A stretch of 9,687 nucleotides of DNA from an uncultured euryarchaeote (GCA_937892665.1 CALBJF010000202.1:1-9687); one strand, 5' to 3'. Numbered from the stretch's first letter, positions 1 to 7,912 are shown. Translations and numbers: made by a program. Notes: generated from the letters alone by a model not told the origin.

Positions 1-309
1 GTGATTCCAGGCAGATTCACCTTGCCATAAGAGGGTTTGAGAATTTTGAAGCGGTACTGATTGCATCGTCATCTCAAGATTTGTGATCGAACCTGTAGAG
101 GAAGGAAGTGTCAACTCAAACGGGTTTTGGCTTGTTTGACCTGGTCGGATATCAACGGCCACTGGTGTATTCTCCCCAACTAAGTTCACTGCAGTGGTCT
201 CTTCAAGAACTCCAAAGGGAGCAGAAGGGGCAAGGGAAGTGAACGGAGCGAACACGAATAAGAACAGAACGAAGAAAGCAACGCTCCGACCTTTCAAGGA
301 CCCTGCCAT
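1..309 (-). CDS. Secreted protein of unknown function, N-terminal fragment (runs off left edge)
   Basis: The minus strand is open for 103 codons from an ATG at 309 to the window edge, so the C-terminus is missing. The N-terminus is a classic Sec signal peptide. A short basic stretch (K6, R8) is followed by a hydrophobic core at about residues 10-21 (VAFFVLFLFVFA), then a Pro/Ser/Ala-rich region (residues 22-31) with likely signal-peptidase sites after A27 or A30. There is no lipobox cysteine, so it is probably released or anchored by an unseen C-terminal segment. The mature part seen (about 70 residues) is polar, rich in Thr, Ser, Gln and Asn, with beta-type alternation and no recognisable catalytic motif. 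It could begin a large surface or extracellular enzyme. The ATG is the first in frame after an upstream in-frame TGA, and no convincing Shine-Dalgarno precedes it. The gene is divergent from ileS across about 80 nt. Confidence 0.72.
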   Translation of the reverse strand, partial: MAGSLKGRSVAFFVLFLFVFAPFTSLAPSAPFGVLEETTAVNLVGENTPVAVDIRPGQTSQNPFELTLPSSTGSITNLEMTMQSVPLQNSQTLLWQGESAWNH

Positions 310-362
310 GTGTCTGCCTGAGTTTGAAAGGTCTTGAATGTGTCACTCCTCAATCTTCCTCC

Positions 363-369
363 AAAATAA
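363..369 (+). promoter_or_regulatory. Possible TATA box for ileS (AAAATAA)
   Basis: An A/T-only heptamer is centred about 26 nt upstream of the ATG at 392. That is the spacing expected for an archaeal TATA box driving a leaderless transcript. It stands out against the more GC-mixed surroundings of the divergent intergenic region. No clear BRE purine block precedes it. A GGAGAGG at 371-377 could instead be a ribosome binding site about 14 nt from that ATG. This is an inference from spacing and composition only. Confidence 0.25.
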
Positions 370-391
370 GGGAGAGGTTGAAAACAATCGT

Positions 392-3300
392 ATGATTCGC
401 AGGGTCATGGTTCGACCGTCAGCAGCAGGTGACCTCGATGCAGTATCGCTTGAAACCGCTTTACTGGATACATGGAAGAATGAAAACGCCTTTGAATCTT
501 CAATTGGTTCGAGTAAAGATGGCGCCCCCTTCATTTTCTTAGAAGGACCACCGACTGCAAACGGAAAGCCTGGAATCCATCACGTTGTCGCAAGAGCCTA
601 CAAGGATCTTGTATGCCGTTGGAAGACCATGGAAGGCTTCCTCGTACAACGTAAAGGTGGCTGGGATACACACGGATTACCTGTTGAAATTGAAGTCCAA
701 AAACGACTGGATTTAATGAGTAATGAATCTATCGAAGAATTCGGAATGCAAGCCTTTAACGACGCTTGTCGAGAAAGCGTCTGGACCTATGAAAGCGCTT
801 GGAGAGAAATGACTGAGCGGATGGCTTATTGGGTCGATTTGGACAACCCATACGTTACATTGGACAACAATTATGTTGAATCTTGTTGGTGGGCTCTCAA
901 GCAAATGTTCGACAAGAACCTCTTGTATCGTGGCCATAAGGTACTTCCTTATTGTCCACAAACAGGAACGTCTTACTCCAGTCACGAAGTCGCACTTGGC
1001 TACAAAGAGGTCGAGGAACCTTCGGTGTATATCAAATTCAAACTAACCGATGATGATGCATCCATCCTAGCATGGACAACAACGCCTTGGACACTTCCAG
1101 GTAACGTTGGGCTTGCAGTTGGACCAGAAGTTACCTACGCCCGATGTAGAATTCGGGAAGAACCTGAAGGATGGAAAGGCCGAGGCGGAGCAAGAGTTGG
1201 CGAAGAGTTGATTCTGGCCAAGGATTTGATGGGCGAGGTGCTAAGGCACCACGTTGATATTATCGAAGAGATTCCTGGTTCTGCTCTGGTTGGCCGTTCG
1301 TATGAACCGCTCTTCCCAGGTGCTGTCCCTCGTGGGGATTCTGATACAGCATGGACTGTACTTTCTGCCGACTGGGTTACGACAACAGATGGTACTGGTG
1401 TGGTTCACACCGCAGTCATGTACGGTGAAGACGATTACAATCTCGGCATGGAAGTTGGACTTCCTGCATACCACACTGTCGGAATGAATGGTCATTTTGT
1501 TCCAGGAATTCATCCGCAACTCGATGGAAGATATGTCAAGGAATGTGATGATTCTGTCATGGAAATTCTTGTCGGACAAAACGAAAACGTTTCTTCTGGT
1601 CTTCTATACCGGGAGAAAAGTTACCTCCACGATTACCCTCATTGCTGGAGAACCGATCATCCTCTGCTTTACTATGCCATGGATTCTTGGTTTGTTCGCA
1701 TGACAGCAGTCAAAGAGCGTCTCCTCGAATTCAACGATGGTGTCGAATGGGCACCTGATTGGGTTGGTGAAGGTCGATTTGGCGAATGGATACGAAACGT
1801 CAAGGATTGGGCCATTTCCAGAGAGCGATACTGGGGCACTCCACTCCCAGTTTGGAGAGATGAAGATGGAAATATGAAATGCATCGGTTCGATTGCTGAA
1901 CTTCAAGAAGAAGTTGCTAAAGCAAAAGCTGCTGGAATTGAAAATCCTGATTGTCCAGCAGATGTTGACTTACACAGACCAGTCGTTGATGGATTCACAT
2001 TGGTATCTGAACACGGTAAGCCAATGAAGAGAGAACCATTTGTCATGGATTGCTGGTTTGATTCTGGGTGTGCACCGTTCGCCCAATGGCACCATCCATT
2101 CGATGAAGAGAACACATTCGATTCGTCCTTCCCTGTTGATTACATCTGTGAAGGTGTTGACCAAACCAGAGGATGGTTTTACACACTCTTAGCAGTTTCA
2201 ACAACTGTTTTTGATTCGCCTGCTTACAAGCGATGTTTGTCACTCGGCCTGATTCTGGATGCAGAAGGAAAGAAGATGTCGAAATCCAAAGGGAATATTG
2301 TTGATCCATGGGATCATTTCAATCGAGAAGGTGCTGATGCAACTCGATGGTACATGGTAACTGCTGGAGCTCCATGGAATCCCTTGAAATTCGATTCAAA
2401 TGGTGTTCGAGAGACGTATGCCAAAATGTTCCTTACTCTGTGGAATGTCTATCGTTTCCATGCAGATTATGCGGCTTTGGATGGCTTCGATCCTGAAACT
2501 CAACCACTGCCTGTCGAAGAACGTTCAAGGCTCGATCGCTGGATTCTATCAAAACTTCATACAACCGCACGGGCATATCATGAAGGATTCACGAGTTGGA
2601 ATTTCCACAAAGCATGCCGTGACCTCGAAGATTTCATTGTCAATGATTTGTCAAATTGGTATGTTCGCCGCAGTCGCCGTCGATTATGGGATGAAGCAGA
2701 ATCCAACGACAAACTTGCTTGTCAACACACACTTCATGAAGTTCTTATCACCTTGAGTAAACTCATTGCTCCTGTCAGCCCATTCATGGTTGACACAATT
2801 CATCGTAATCTCACAGGAACATCTGTCCATCTCGCCGATTGGCCGGTTGGAACACCTGGCTCGATTGAAGGAGCAACGGCAGATGTATGGGATGAAACAC
2901 GTTGTGAAGCAACGACAAACCTACCTCCACAGGATTCTCAACTTGAGAATGAGATGGAACTTGTACGTGAACTCGCAGAAACTGGTCGTCGCATCCGAAT
3001 CGATGCACAACGAAGACAACGCCTCCCGTGTGCAGAAGGATTCATTGTTGCTGGACCAAACTTAGAACCATATCATGACCTTCTCTCGGAAGAACTGAAT
3101 GTTGAAACTATCTCAATTGAAACAGACCTAGACCGATTCCAGCAGATTGCATTAGCCGTTAATTTCAGAGCATTAGCACCTAAAGCAAAAGGCGATGTTA
3201 ACGCAATTGCAAACGAATTGAAAGGAAACGAAGACCCAGAAGCACTTCTTGCTGATATTAAAGCAGGAAATTGCATTATTATGGGTGTCGCAATCGAAGA

Positions 3301-3682
3301 ATCGGATGTTGAAGTTCGACGAACAGAACGAGATGGTTTTGCAGCTGCAACCGTGACACTTGGCGAAGGTGATGAGGCACAACATGTGAGCCTTGTATTG
3401 GACATGCAAGATACTCCTGAACTCCTCTCCAAAGGATTAGCAAGAGACATTACCCGACGAATCCAATCCAAGCGTAAAGATCTGAACCTCGAGATTGAGG
3501 CAACCATTGATGTGGATGTATGGATGACAAATGCTCCAGAATTATTTGCTGATGATCAGGAATGGATTGCAAAGGAAACTCGTGCTTCTGGTATTGCTTT
3601 CAATAGTGATAACGCCCCTGAAGGCACAGAAAACTTCGACGTTGATGGCGCTCATATCTCTTACAGAGTTCAATCCAATTGA
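392..3682 (+). CDS. ileS: Isoleucyl-tRNA synthetase (type-2 / GIHH subtype)
   Basis: This cytoplasmic class Ia synthetase activates isoleucine with ATP, charges tRNA-Ile and hydrolyses mischarged Val-tRNA. Numbering is from the ATG at 392 (1096 aa). The Rossmann core has the adenylate motif EGPPTANGKPGIHH, whose HIGH equivalent is GIHH at residues 61-64, followed by GGWDTHGLPVE. The CP1 editing domain shows WTTTPWTLPGN (from residue 228) and GTGVVHTAVMYGEDDYN. Next come HDYPHCWRTDHP, the tRNA/aminoacyl region ending WAISRERYWGTPLP, and KMSKS at 628-632. An anticodon-binding helical domain and a long C-terminal extension of the DUF5915 type complete the protein, which has the usual full length for this subtype. 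The frame is open back to an ATG at 338, but the extra 18 residues do not look like family sequence. An ATG at 407 is also plausible. The 392 start is preferred for its GGAGAGG at 371-377 and TATA-like spacing. The gene heads a three-gene run, with the next start 9 nt after the stop. GIHH and CWRTDxP recall Bacteroidetes-type enzymes, so transfer is possible. Confidence 0.96.
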   Translation: MIRRVMVRPSAAGDLDAVSLETALLDTWKNENAFESSIGSSKDGAPFIFLEGPPTANGKPGIHHVVARAYKDLVCRWKTMEGFLVQRKGGWDTHGLPVEIEVQKRLDLMSNESIEEFGMQAFNDACRESVWTYESAWREMTERMAYWVDLDNPYVTLDNNYVESCWWALKQMFDKNLLYRGHKVLPYCPQTGTSYSSHEVALGYKEVEEPSVYIKFKLTDDDASILAWTTTPWTLPGNVGLAVGPEVTYARCRIREEPEGWKGRGGARVGEELILAKDLMGEVLRHHVDIIEEIPGSALVGRSYEPLFPGAVPRGDSDTAWTVLSADWVTTTDGTGVVHTAVMYGEDDYNLGMEVGLPAYHTVGMNGHFVPGIHPQLDGRYVKECDDSVMEILVGQNENVSSGLLYREKSYLHDYPHCWRTDHPLLYYAMDSWFVRMTAVKERLLEFNDGVEWAPDWVGEGRFGEWIRNVKDWAISRERYWGTPLPVWRDEDGNMKCIGSIAELQEEVAKAKAAGIENPDCPADVDLHRPVVDGFTLVSEHGKPMKREPFVMDCWFDSGCAPFAQWHHPFDEENTFDSSFPVDYICEGVDQTRGWFYTLLAVSTTVFDSPAYKRCLSLGLILDAEGKKMSKSKGNIVDPWDHFNREGADATRWYMVTAGAPWNPLKFDSNGVRETYAKMFLTLWNVYRFHADYAALDGFDPETQPLPVEERSRLDRWILSKLHTTARAYHEGFTSWNFHKACRDLEDFIVNDLSNWYVRRSRRRLWDEAESNDKLACQHTLHEVLITLSKLIAPVSPFMVDTIHRNLTGTSVHLADWPVGTPGSIEGATADVWDETRCEATTNLPPQDSQLENEMELVRELAETGRRIRIDAQRRQRLPCAEGFIVAGPNLEPYHDLLSEELNVETISIETDLDRFQQIALAVNFRALAPKAKGDVNAIANELKGNEDPEALLADIKAGNCIIMGVAIEESDVEVRRTERDGFAAATVTLGEGDEAQHVSLVLDMQDTPELLSKGLARDITRRIQSKRKDLNLEIEATIDVDVWMTNAPELFADDQEWIAKETRASGIAFNSDNAPEGTENFDVDGAHISYRVQSN

Positions 3683-3684
3683 GG
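3681..3684 (+). promoter_or_regulatory. Short Shine-Dalgarno (GAGG) overlapping the ileS stop codon
   Basis: GAGG begins inside the TGA stop of ileS and lies 7 nt before the ATG at 3692, a normal spacing. It supports that start and suggests coupled translation of the two genes from one mRNA. Confidence 0.4.
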
Positions 3685-3691
3685 CTATCAA

Positions 3692-4459
3692 ATGCGAATT
3701 ATATCGCTCGTCCCAAGTTTGACAAAAACACTAGCGGATTTAGGATTACCCAAAGAACACCTTGTTGGCAGAACGCCTTGGTGTATTCTTCCTGAGGAGT
3801 ATGTATCGGAGATTCCAGTTGTTGGCGGAACAAAAACTCCGAACATCAAAAAAATCTTGGCTCTCAATCCAGATCTTGTCATTATGGATAAAGAAGAAAA
3901 TCCTCTTGAGGTGTTTAATGAACTTGACAGAATGGGAATTGAACGTTTTGTTTCAGAGGTCGAATCGCCAAAAGATGTTCCAAACATGCTCCGTTCACTT
4001 GGAAAAAGAATAGATTGCGAAGCGATGGGTGAAACATTTGCTACAGCTATTGAAATGGAATTAGAACAAGAGGCCGCAAAGAATGGTCCAAAAGTAGCCG
4101 CTATGATTTGGCATGAACCTCTGATGTGTGTTTCACCAACACGCTATTCGGGATCTCTCCTAGAACGATGTGGATTCATCGTCCCTGATTTTGAACCAAA
4201 TGGGAATGGATATCCAGTCGTTACGACGAAGCATCTCATTGAACATAACATCGATGGAATGCTTCTCTCAAGTGAACCTCACAATTTCGCACTTGAGGAA
4301 GGAGAGGCGATTTCAGAAAAAGTTGTTCTTCAAGGTGGGCATCGAATTTGGAATGTGTGCATCGATGGAGAAGCGCTCACATGGTTCGGAACACACACAT
4401 TGTATGGGTTGAAACACTTCAGGGCTCTTTGCGAGGATTTGAAAATGAAGGCTTCTTAG
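3692..4459 (+). CDS. Cytoplasmic BtuF/TroA-fold 'helical backbone metal receptor' protein
   Basis: This 255-aa protein has the fold signature of class III periplasmic binding proteins (COG0614, BtuF/FepB-like). Visible landmarks are ISLVPSLTKTLADLGL at the N-terminus, GRTPWCILP (W30-C31), VVGGTKTPN (43-51), LNPDLVIMDKEEN (58-70), IWHEPLMCVSPTRYSGSLLERCG (139-161), LLSSEPHNF (191-199) and DGEALTWFGTH (225-235). The order and spacing match the family usually named helical backbone metal receptor or cobalamin-binding protein, with its KEEN and SSEP motifs. Family members with transport roles are exported. This one starts directly at the first beta strand, with no signal peptide, lipobox or upstream in-frame extension, so it should stay in the cytoplasm. 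No ABC permease or ATPase gene is adjacent, and the ligand is unknown. The start is fixed by GAGG 7 nt upstream and by the fold beginning at residue 2. It sits 9 nt after ileS and 8 nt before the lipoprotein gene. Confidence 0.82.
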   Translation: MRIISLVPSLTKTLADLGLPKEHLVGRTPWCILPEEYVSEIPVVGGTKTPNIKKILALNPDLVIMDKEENPLEVFNELDRMGIERFVSEVESPKDVPNMLRSLGKRIDCEAMGETFATAIEMELEQEAAKNGPKVAAMIWHEPLMCVSPTRYSGSLLERCGFIVPDFEPNGNGYPVVTTKHLIEHNIDGMLLSSEPHNFALEEGEAISEKVVLQGGHRIWNVCIDGEALTWFGTHTLYGLKHFRALCEDLKMKAS

Positions 4460-4467
4460 CCTACACC

Positions 4468-5865
4468 ATGCGCAGACAACTTCTCGCCATGTTTGTTCTT
4501 TGCAGTATGCTTCTTGCAGGGTGTTTTGGGTCGGGGGAATCCGTCGTCGAAGAAATCGAACAGACTTCGATATGGGAAGACTACGCTCTTATTGATGAAC
4601 AAGGTCATGAAACACCAAGGGACTTCATGACTCTTGATCTTCGAACCAATCAAAGCACAAACATGACTTGGGCAGTGTTCGATGCAACGAAAGGAGGAAA
4701 TTGTTGCGAACATTACATTGCCACATCCATTGAAGGCTCAATCTTCAATATCGGGGGAGAGTATCCTGTGTGGTCTGTTGACAGGGGACATGGATGGGAT
4801 ACATGGATGCCAGGAGTCACTCCAGATTTGCAATGCCGAACATTTGTACCTACCAATCCTGGACAGGAGGGGCTAGGTGAAGGAAGCATCGTACAAGCGA
4901 CCAATGGTGACATCATCTCAATGTCTTGGTTCCCATACGCAGGGGGCGATTTAAAAATCGACAAATTCTATGCGATTTTATACGACCAATCAGAAATGGA
5001 ATGGAAGTGGTGCTACAACAGAATAACTGAACCGTTCTACGATCGAAGTTGGCAAGTAGAAGTTATTGGACCTATTTCCTCTTCGTTCGGGGACGGAGAA
5101 TGGGCCTCTTTGGTTGTCTCAAATTTCTGGCATCAAACTCAAAATGCAGGTGGCCAAATCTCTGTGGACGGTTTGAATTATTATCCGATACAATTCCCTG
5201 GCCGTGGGTCATCACAGCCTTCGATCGATGTCAATCTTGACTTTACGAACGACACTTTGGACCCATATTGGGACGTAAACAAACCGCACAAGGAAATGCG
5301 TGCATTCGCAGTACCAAGTGGGGGATTACTGTTCCCTCAGTATTTCGACAACGGAAATGCTGCCTTCCTTGATACAACACTCTCATGGAATGAACTAGCA
5401 GTCCAATTCCCAAGTGAATACTGTCATCTTGATTCAACTGGTTCAATCCATTGTGTAGCGAACTCTGGAAATTCGCTCACCCATTATCTCTCGCAAGACG
5501 GAGCAATGACATGGACAAACCATACCTATGACATGTCTCCAGTGGCTTCCGGAATAGAAGAATGGGAATTTCAAGGCAATGGAAAGCATGACCTGTTCGT
5601 CCTTAATGTGCGATACCAATCCAGTGAGGGTCCTGATGTCGATGTCGTCTATCATACACGAGATTACAGCCAAGACCTTTCTCCAGATACATTGACCTAT
5701 ATTGGGCAGGGAGATCTTGATTCAACTTCTGGAGCTGGAAACGATATCCGTTTTGATTTTGCAAGTTTAGCCATACTTCCAGATGGAGGTGTTGTTGTTG
5801 CCTACCATGATTCAACTGATGTTGACCCGTTGTTTGCTGTTGAACTGCACTTGCCAGAAGCCTAG
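4468..5865 (+). CDS. Lipoprotein with Asp-box (BNR/sialidase-like) beta-propeller features
   Basis: This is a 465-aa predicted lipoprotein on the outer face of the cell membrane. Its signal peptide MRRQLLAMFVLCSMLLAGC has a lipobox (LAGC) with the lipidated cysteine at residue 19, followed by a GSGE linker. The mature chain is beta-rich with many Trp, Tyr, Gly and Asp residues. It has two Asp-box-like motifs, SVDRGHGW (103-110, exact S-x-D-x-G-x-x-W) and SQDGAMTW (342-349). It also has strand patterns of the propeller kind, such as GDIISMSWFPYAGG (147-160) and LPDGGVVVAYHD (437-448), so a six- or seven-bladed exo-sialidase/BNR-type fold is likely. I do not see a convincing arginine triad or Tyr/Glu pair, so enzyme activity is not claimed and it may only bind ligand. 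C319 and C329 could form a disulfide. The frame is open back to 4348, inside the upstream gene, but only the ATG at 4468 places the signal peptide at the N-terminus. No Shine-Dalgarno is evident. Confidence 0.8.
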   Translation: MRRQLLAMFVLCSMLLAGCFGSGESVVEEIEQTSIWEDYALIDEQGHETPRDFMTLDLRTNQSTNMTWAVFDATKGGNCCEHYIATSIEGSIFNIGGEYPVWSVDRGHGWDTWMPGVTPDLQCRTFVPTNPGQEGLGEGSIVQATNGDIISMSWFPYAGGDLKIDKFYAILYDQSEMEWKWCYNRITEPFYDRSWQVEVIGPISSSFGDGEWASLVVSNFWHQTQNAGGQISVDGLNYYPIQFPGRGSSQPSIDVNLDFTNDTLDPYWDVNKPHKEMRAFAVPSGGLLFPQYFDNGNAAFLDTTLSWNELAVQFPSEYCHLDSTGSIHCVANSGNSLTHYLSQDGAMTWTNHTYDMSPVASGIEEWEFQGNGKHDLFVLNVRYQSSEGPDVDVVYHTRDYSQDLSPDTLTYIGQGDLDSTSGAGNDIRFDFASLAILPDGGVVVAYHDSTDVDPLFAVELHLPEA

Positions 5866-5869
5866 ATTC

Positions 5870-5899
5870 GGCTTATTTTGAGGGTTATCCTCAAAAGCC
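5870..5899. repeat. Inverted repeat between operon and mutS-like gene (possible terminator or operator)
   Basis: A perfect 8-bp palindrome, TTTTGAGG (5876-5883) and CCTCAAAA (5889-5896), surrounds a 5-nt loop (GTTAT). Outside it GGC (5870-5872) can pair with GCC (5897-5899) across a 3-nt TTA bulge, giving an 11-bp stem. It begins 5 nt after the lipoprotein stop and fills most of the 55-nt spacer. No U-tract follows, so it is not a textbook intrinsic terminator in the plus direction. It may mark the 3' end of the upstream mRNA or bind a regulator of the next gene. TTATTTT at 5873-5879, inside the left arm, could also act as a TATA element. Confidence 0.4.
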
Positions 5900-5920
5900 C
5901 TTGACAAACGATGTTGCTGT

Positions 5921-7912
5921 ATGGTGCTTGCTACACTACCCGGTATCGGTGAGAGACTCATGAAACGACTTGATGATCACTTTGGTGGTCGTGATGAAGT
6001 CATGCAAACATTACAATCGGGAGACATCTCCCGGATTGCAGAAGTTGAAGGTATCTCTGTAAAGCGAGCGTTACAACTTGCCAGGCAGGTTCATGGAACC
6101 GATGGCACCTTCCTTGCCACAAAAGAATCTGAACGCTTGCATTCACAATTAATCCAATCTCTGCAATCCTTTTCTTCCTGTTCCGCAACATCCTCACGAA
6201 TGCAGATGTTGATGCCGATGCATGATATCGAACAACGCAGAACACGTTGTGCTGAAATGATGAACTTGGCGAAGGTGGACACACAGGCTTACGAGCGATT
6301 GCAAATGATCTTCAAACAATTAGGACATGCTAGAAAACCAAATCAACGATATGAGAGGGTTGTTGTTTCCCGGGATGAACAACCAGAGTGGGCATCGTTT
6401 GTACGAGTATTACAGCCAAGTCCAAGTGAAAAATGGAATGATTATACTGTCTTCAAAACAGTCACTTGGATTGGAAATGATGGACCCGATGAAGTGCCCC
6501 CCGGTTGGCTGGTTCTCCCAGCAAATGCTGAGAAAGAAATTATGGTTCCTGAGTATACCATTGATTGGTTCAAGAATAACAGAAAAATCCTTTCGAGTCT
6601 GATTCAACTCCTTCAATGGAAGCAAGAATGGAAAGGAACACTCCACCCAGTTCTAGAACAAATTTTTGCATCGACAGAAGGATTGGAAGAGCTTTCTGCA
6701 TTGGTTTCTATGCTTGGAGATGCTGGTGATATCGAAAGTATGGAACATGTTCGCGATAGCCTTTGGAAGACCTCGAAGTCACTTGAAGAATCTCTCAACA
6801 GCCGCATCGCTGAAGGGATGGAAACTGCTTCTCTCGATTTATCCGGCTCTGATATGCTTGCCGCATTAGCGGATGCTGCCACCTTCCAGAGAAAATTAGC
6901 ACAAGCGACTGAAAATGTCATCGATGAAGTATTACAAGAAGGACGAAAGGAGATGGCTGAATATCTTCAAGTCACTGGAATTAATTGCCCACATGATCTG
7001 TACTCATCTTCTTGGCCAGTCAAAATAAAACGTCCTACACTCGACCAAATTGATGCTGAACTTGAAAGACGTATCAATGATTCAAGAAGCGAACATCTTG
7101 TTCGTTCTTCACGAAAACTCGCTGCTCTAAAACCAAAATGCGAAGTTGCTCTACGAACACTTATCGAACACGATATGTGGTACAGTATTTCTCGATGGTC
7201 TTTGCATCACCAAGCCGAATTACCAGAACTAGTAAGTCATGGGATTTGGTTTGAAGAAGGAAGACATCTCTTCATCGAAGGCATTGCCCAACCCGTTTCC
7301 TATGGTCTTGGAGATGTTGCACCAAATGGCGACCGTCAGCCAATTGCATTACTCACCGGTGCAAACAGTGGTGGTAAGACGACACTGTTGGAACTCGTTG
7401 GCCACATCACCCTCCTTGCCCACATGGGATTACCAGTTCCAGCCAAAAATGCGTTTGTTGGCCGTATCGACTCACTTCATGTCCTTGCAAAATCAGGGGG
7501 TACTCAAAGCGCTGGAGCCCTAGAAACAACCTTGGTTGAACTTGCCCAAGTTGTTTGTAATGATACTCCGAAACTGATCCTTGCTGATGAGCTTGAAGCG
7601 ATTACAGAACCGGGAGCTGGTGCCCGGATTATTGCAGGTATGTTACGGGCTGCCCAACAACAAACCAAAACGACAATGGTTCTTGTCACTCACTTGGCTC
7701 CTGCGATTCTCGAAGCGTATGGTGGATCTGGCCTTAGAGTAGATGGAATTGAAGCCAATGGATTAGATGAACATCTTGAATTGATAGTCGATCGAACTCC
7801 GAAAAGAAATTGCCTTGCGCGTTCCACACCCGAACTTATTGTTCGAAGATTAGTTGAACGTTCAAGTGGTTCTGCAAAAGACGTCTTTACGGACATACTT
7901 TCATTGTTCTAA
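5921..7912 (+). CDS. HhH-domain MutS-family ATPase (euryarchaeal MutS2/MutS5-like)
   Basis: This is a 663-aa DNA-associated ATPase. Residues 1-58 form a tandem helix-hairpin-helix DNA-binding unit with hairpins LPGIGERLMKRL (6-17) and VEGISVKRALQLA (42-54). The middle (about 60-430) is mostly helical, resembling the core, lever and clamp parts of MutS2-type proteins. Residues 475-625 are the MutS-type ABC ATPase: Walker A GANSGGKTT (480-488), signature region SAGALETTLVEL (530-541), Walker B LILADEL with catalytic E557 followed by TEPGAG (562-567), and the H-loop TH (590-591). It lacks a mismatch-recognition domain with the Phe-x-Glu motif and lacks a C-terminal Smr nuclease. It is therefore unlikely to be canonical MutS or full MutS2. 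COG1193-type relatives act on branched or recombination DNA, but the function of this subgroup is unsettled. The start is the first ATG in frame, and the HhH unit requires it. An ATG at 5911 is out of frame. There is no Shine-Dalgarno. Confidence 0.88.
   Translation: MVLATLPGIGERLMKRLDDHFGGRDEVMQTLQSGDISRIAEVEGISVKRALQLARQVHGTDGTFLATKESERLHSQLIQSLQSFSSCSATSSRMQMLMPMHDIEQRRTRCAEMMNLAKVDTQAYERLQMIFKQLGHARKPNQRYERVVVSRDEQPEWASFVRVLQPSPSEKWNDYTVFKTVTWIGNDGPDEVPPGWLVLPANAEKEIMVPEYTIDWFKNNRKILSSLIQLLQWKQEWKGTLHPVLEQIFASTEGLEELSALVSMLGDAGDIESMEHVRDSLWKTSKSLEESLNSRIAEGMETASLDLSGSDMLAALADAATFQRKLAQATENVIDEVLQEGRKEMAEYLQVTGINCPHDLYSSSWPVKIKRPTLDQIDAELERRINDSRSEHLVRSSRKLAALKPKCEVALRTLIEHDMWYSISRWSLHHQAELPELVSHGIWFEEGRHLFIEGIAQPVSYGLGDVAPNGDRQPIALLTGANSGGKTTLLELVGHITLLAHMGLPVPAKNAFVGRIDSLHVLAKSGGTQSAGALETTLVELAQVVCNDTPKLILADELEAITEPGAGARIIAGMLRAAQQQTKTTMVLVTHLAPAILEAYGGSGLRVDGIEANGLDEHLELIVDRTPKRNCLARSTPELIVRRLVERSSGSAKDVFTDILSLF

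Noticed and set aside
338..391. N-terminal extension of IleRS from the ATG at 338
   Set aside because: The 18 residues it adds do not resemble the family N-terminus, and a TATA-like element and an SD-like GGAGAGG both fall inside it. Kept only as an alternative start.
3073..3507. 144-codon minus-strand open frame inside ileS
   Set aside because: It lies antisense to conserved C-terminal IleRS sequence. Its composition is Ser/Arg-rich, as expected of a shadow frame, with no recognisable domain.
3692..4459. Calling the binding-fold protein BtuF, part of a vitamin B12 importer
   Set aside because: It has no export signal and no permease or ATPase neighbours, so a transport role is not supported.
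4348..4467. Longer reading frame for the lipoprotein starting inside the upstream gene
   Set aside because: It would overlap the upstream gene by 112 nt and bury the signal peptide 40 residues in. The ATG at 4468 gives a proper lipoprotein N-terminus.
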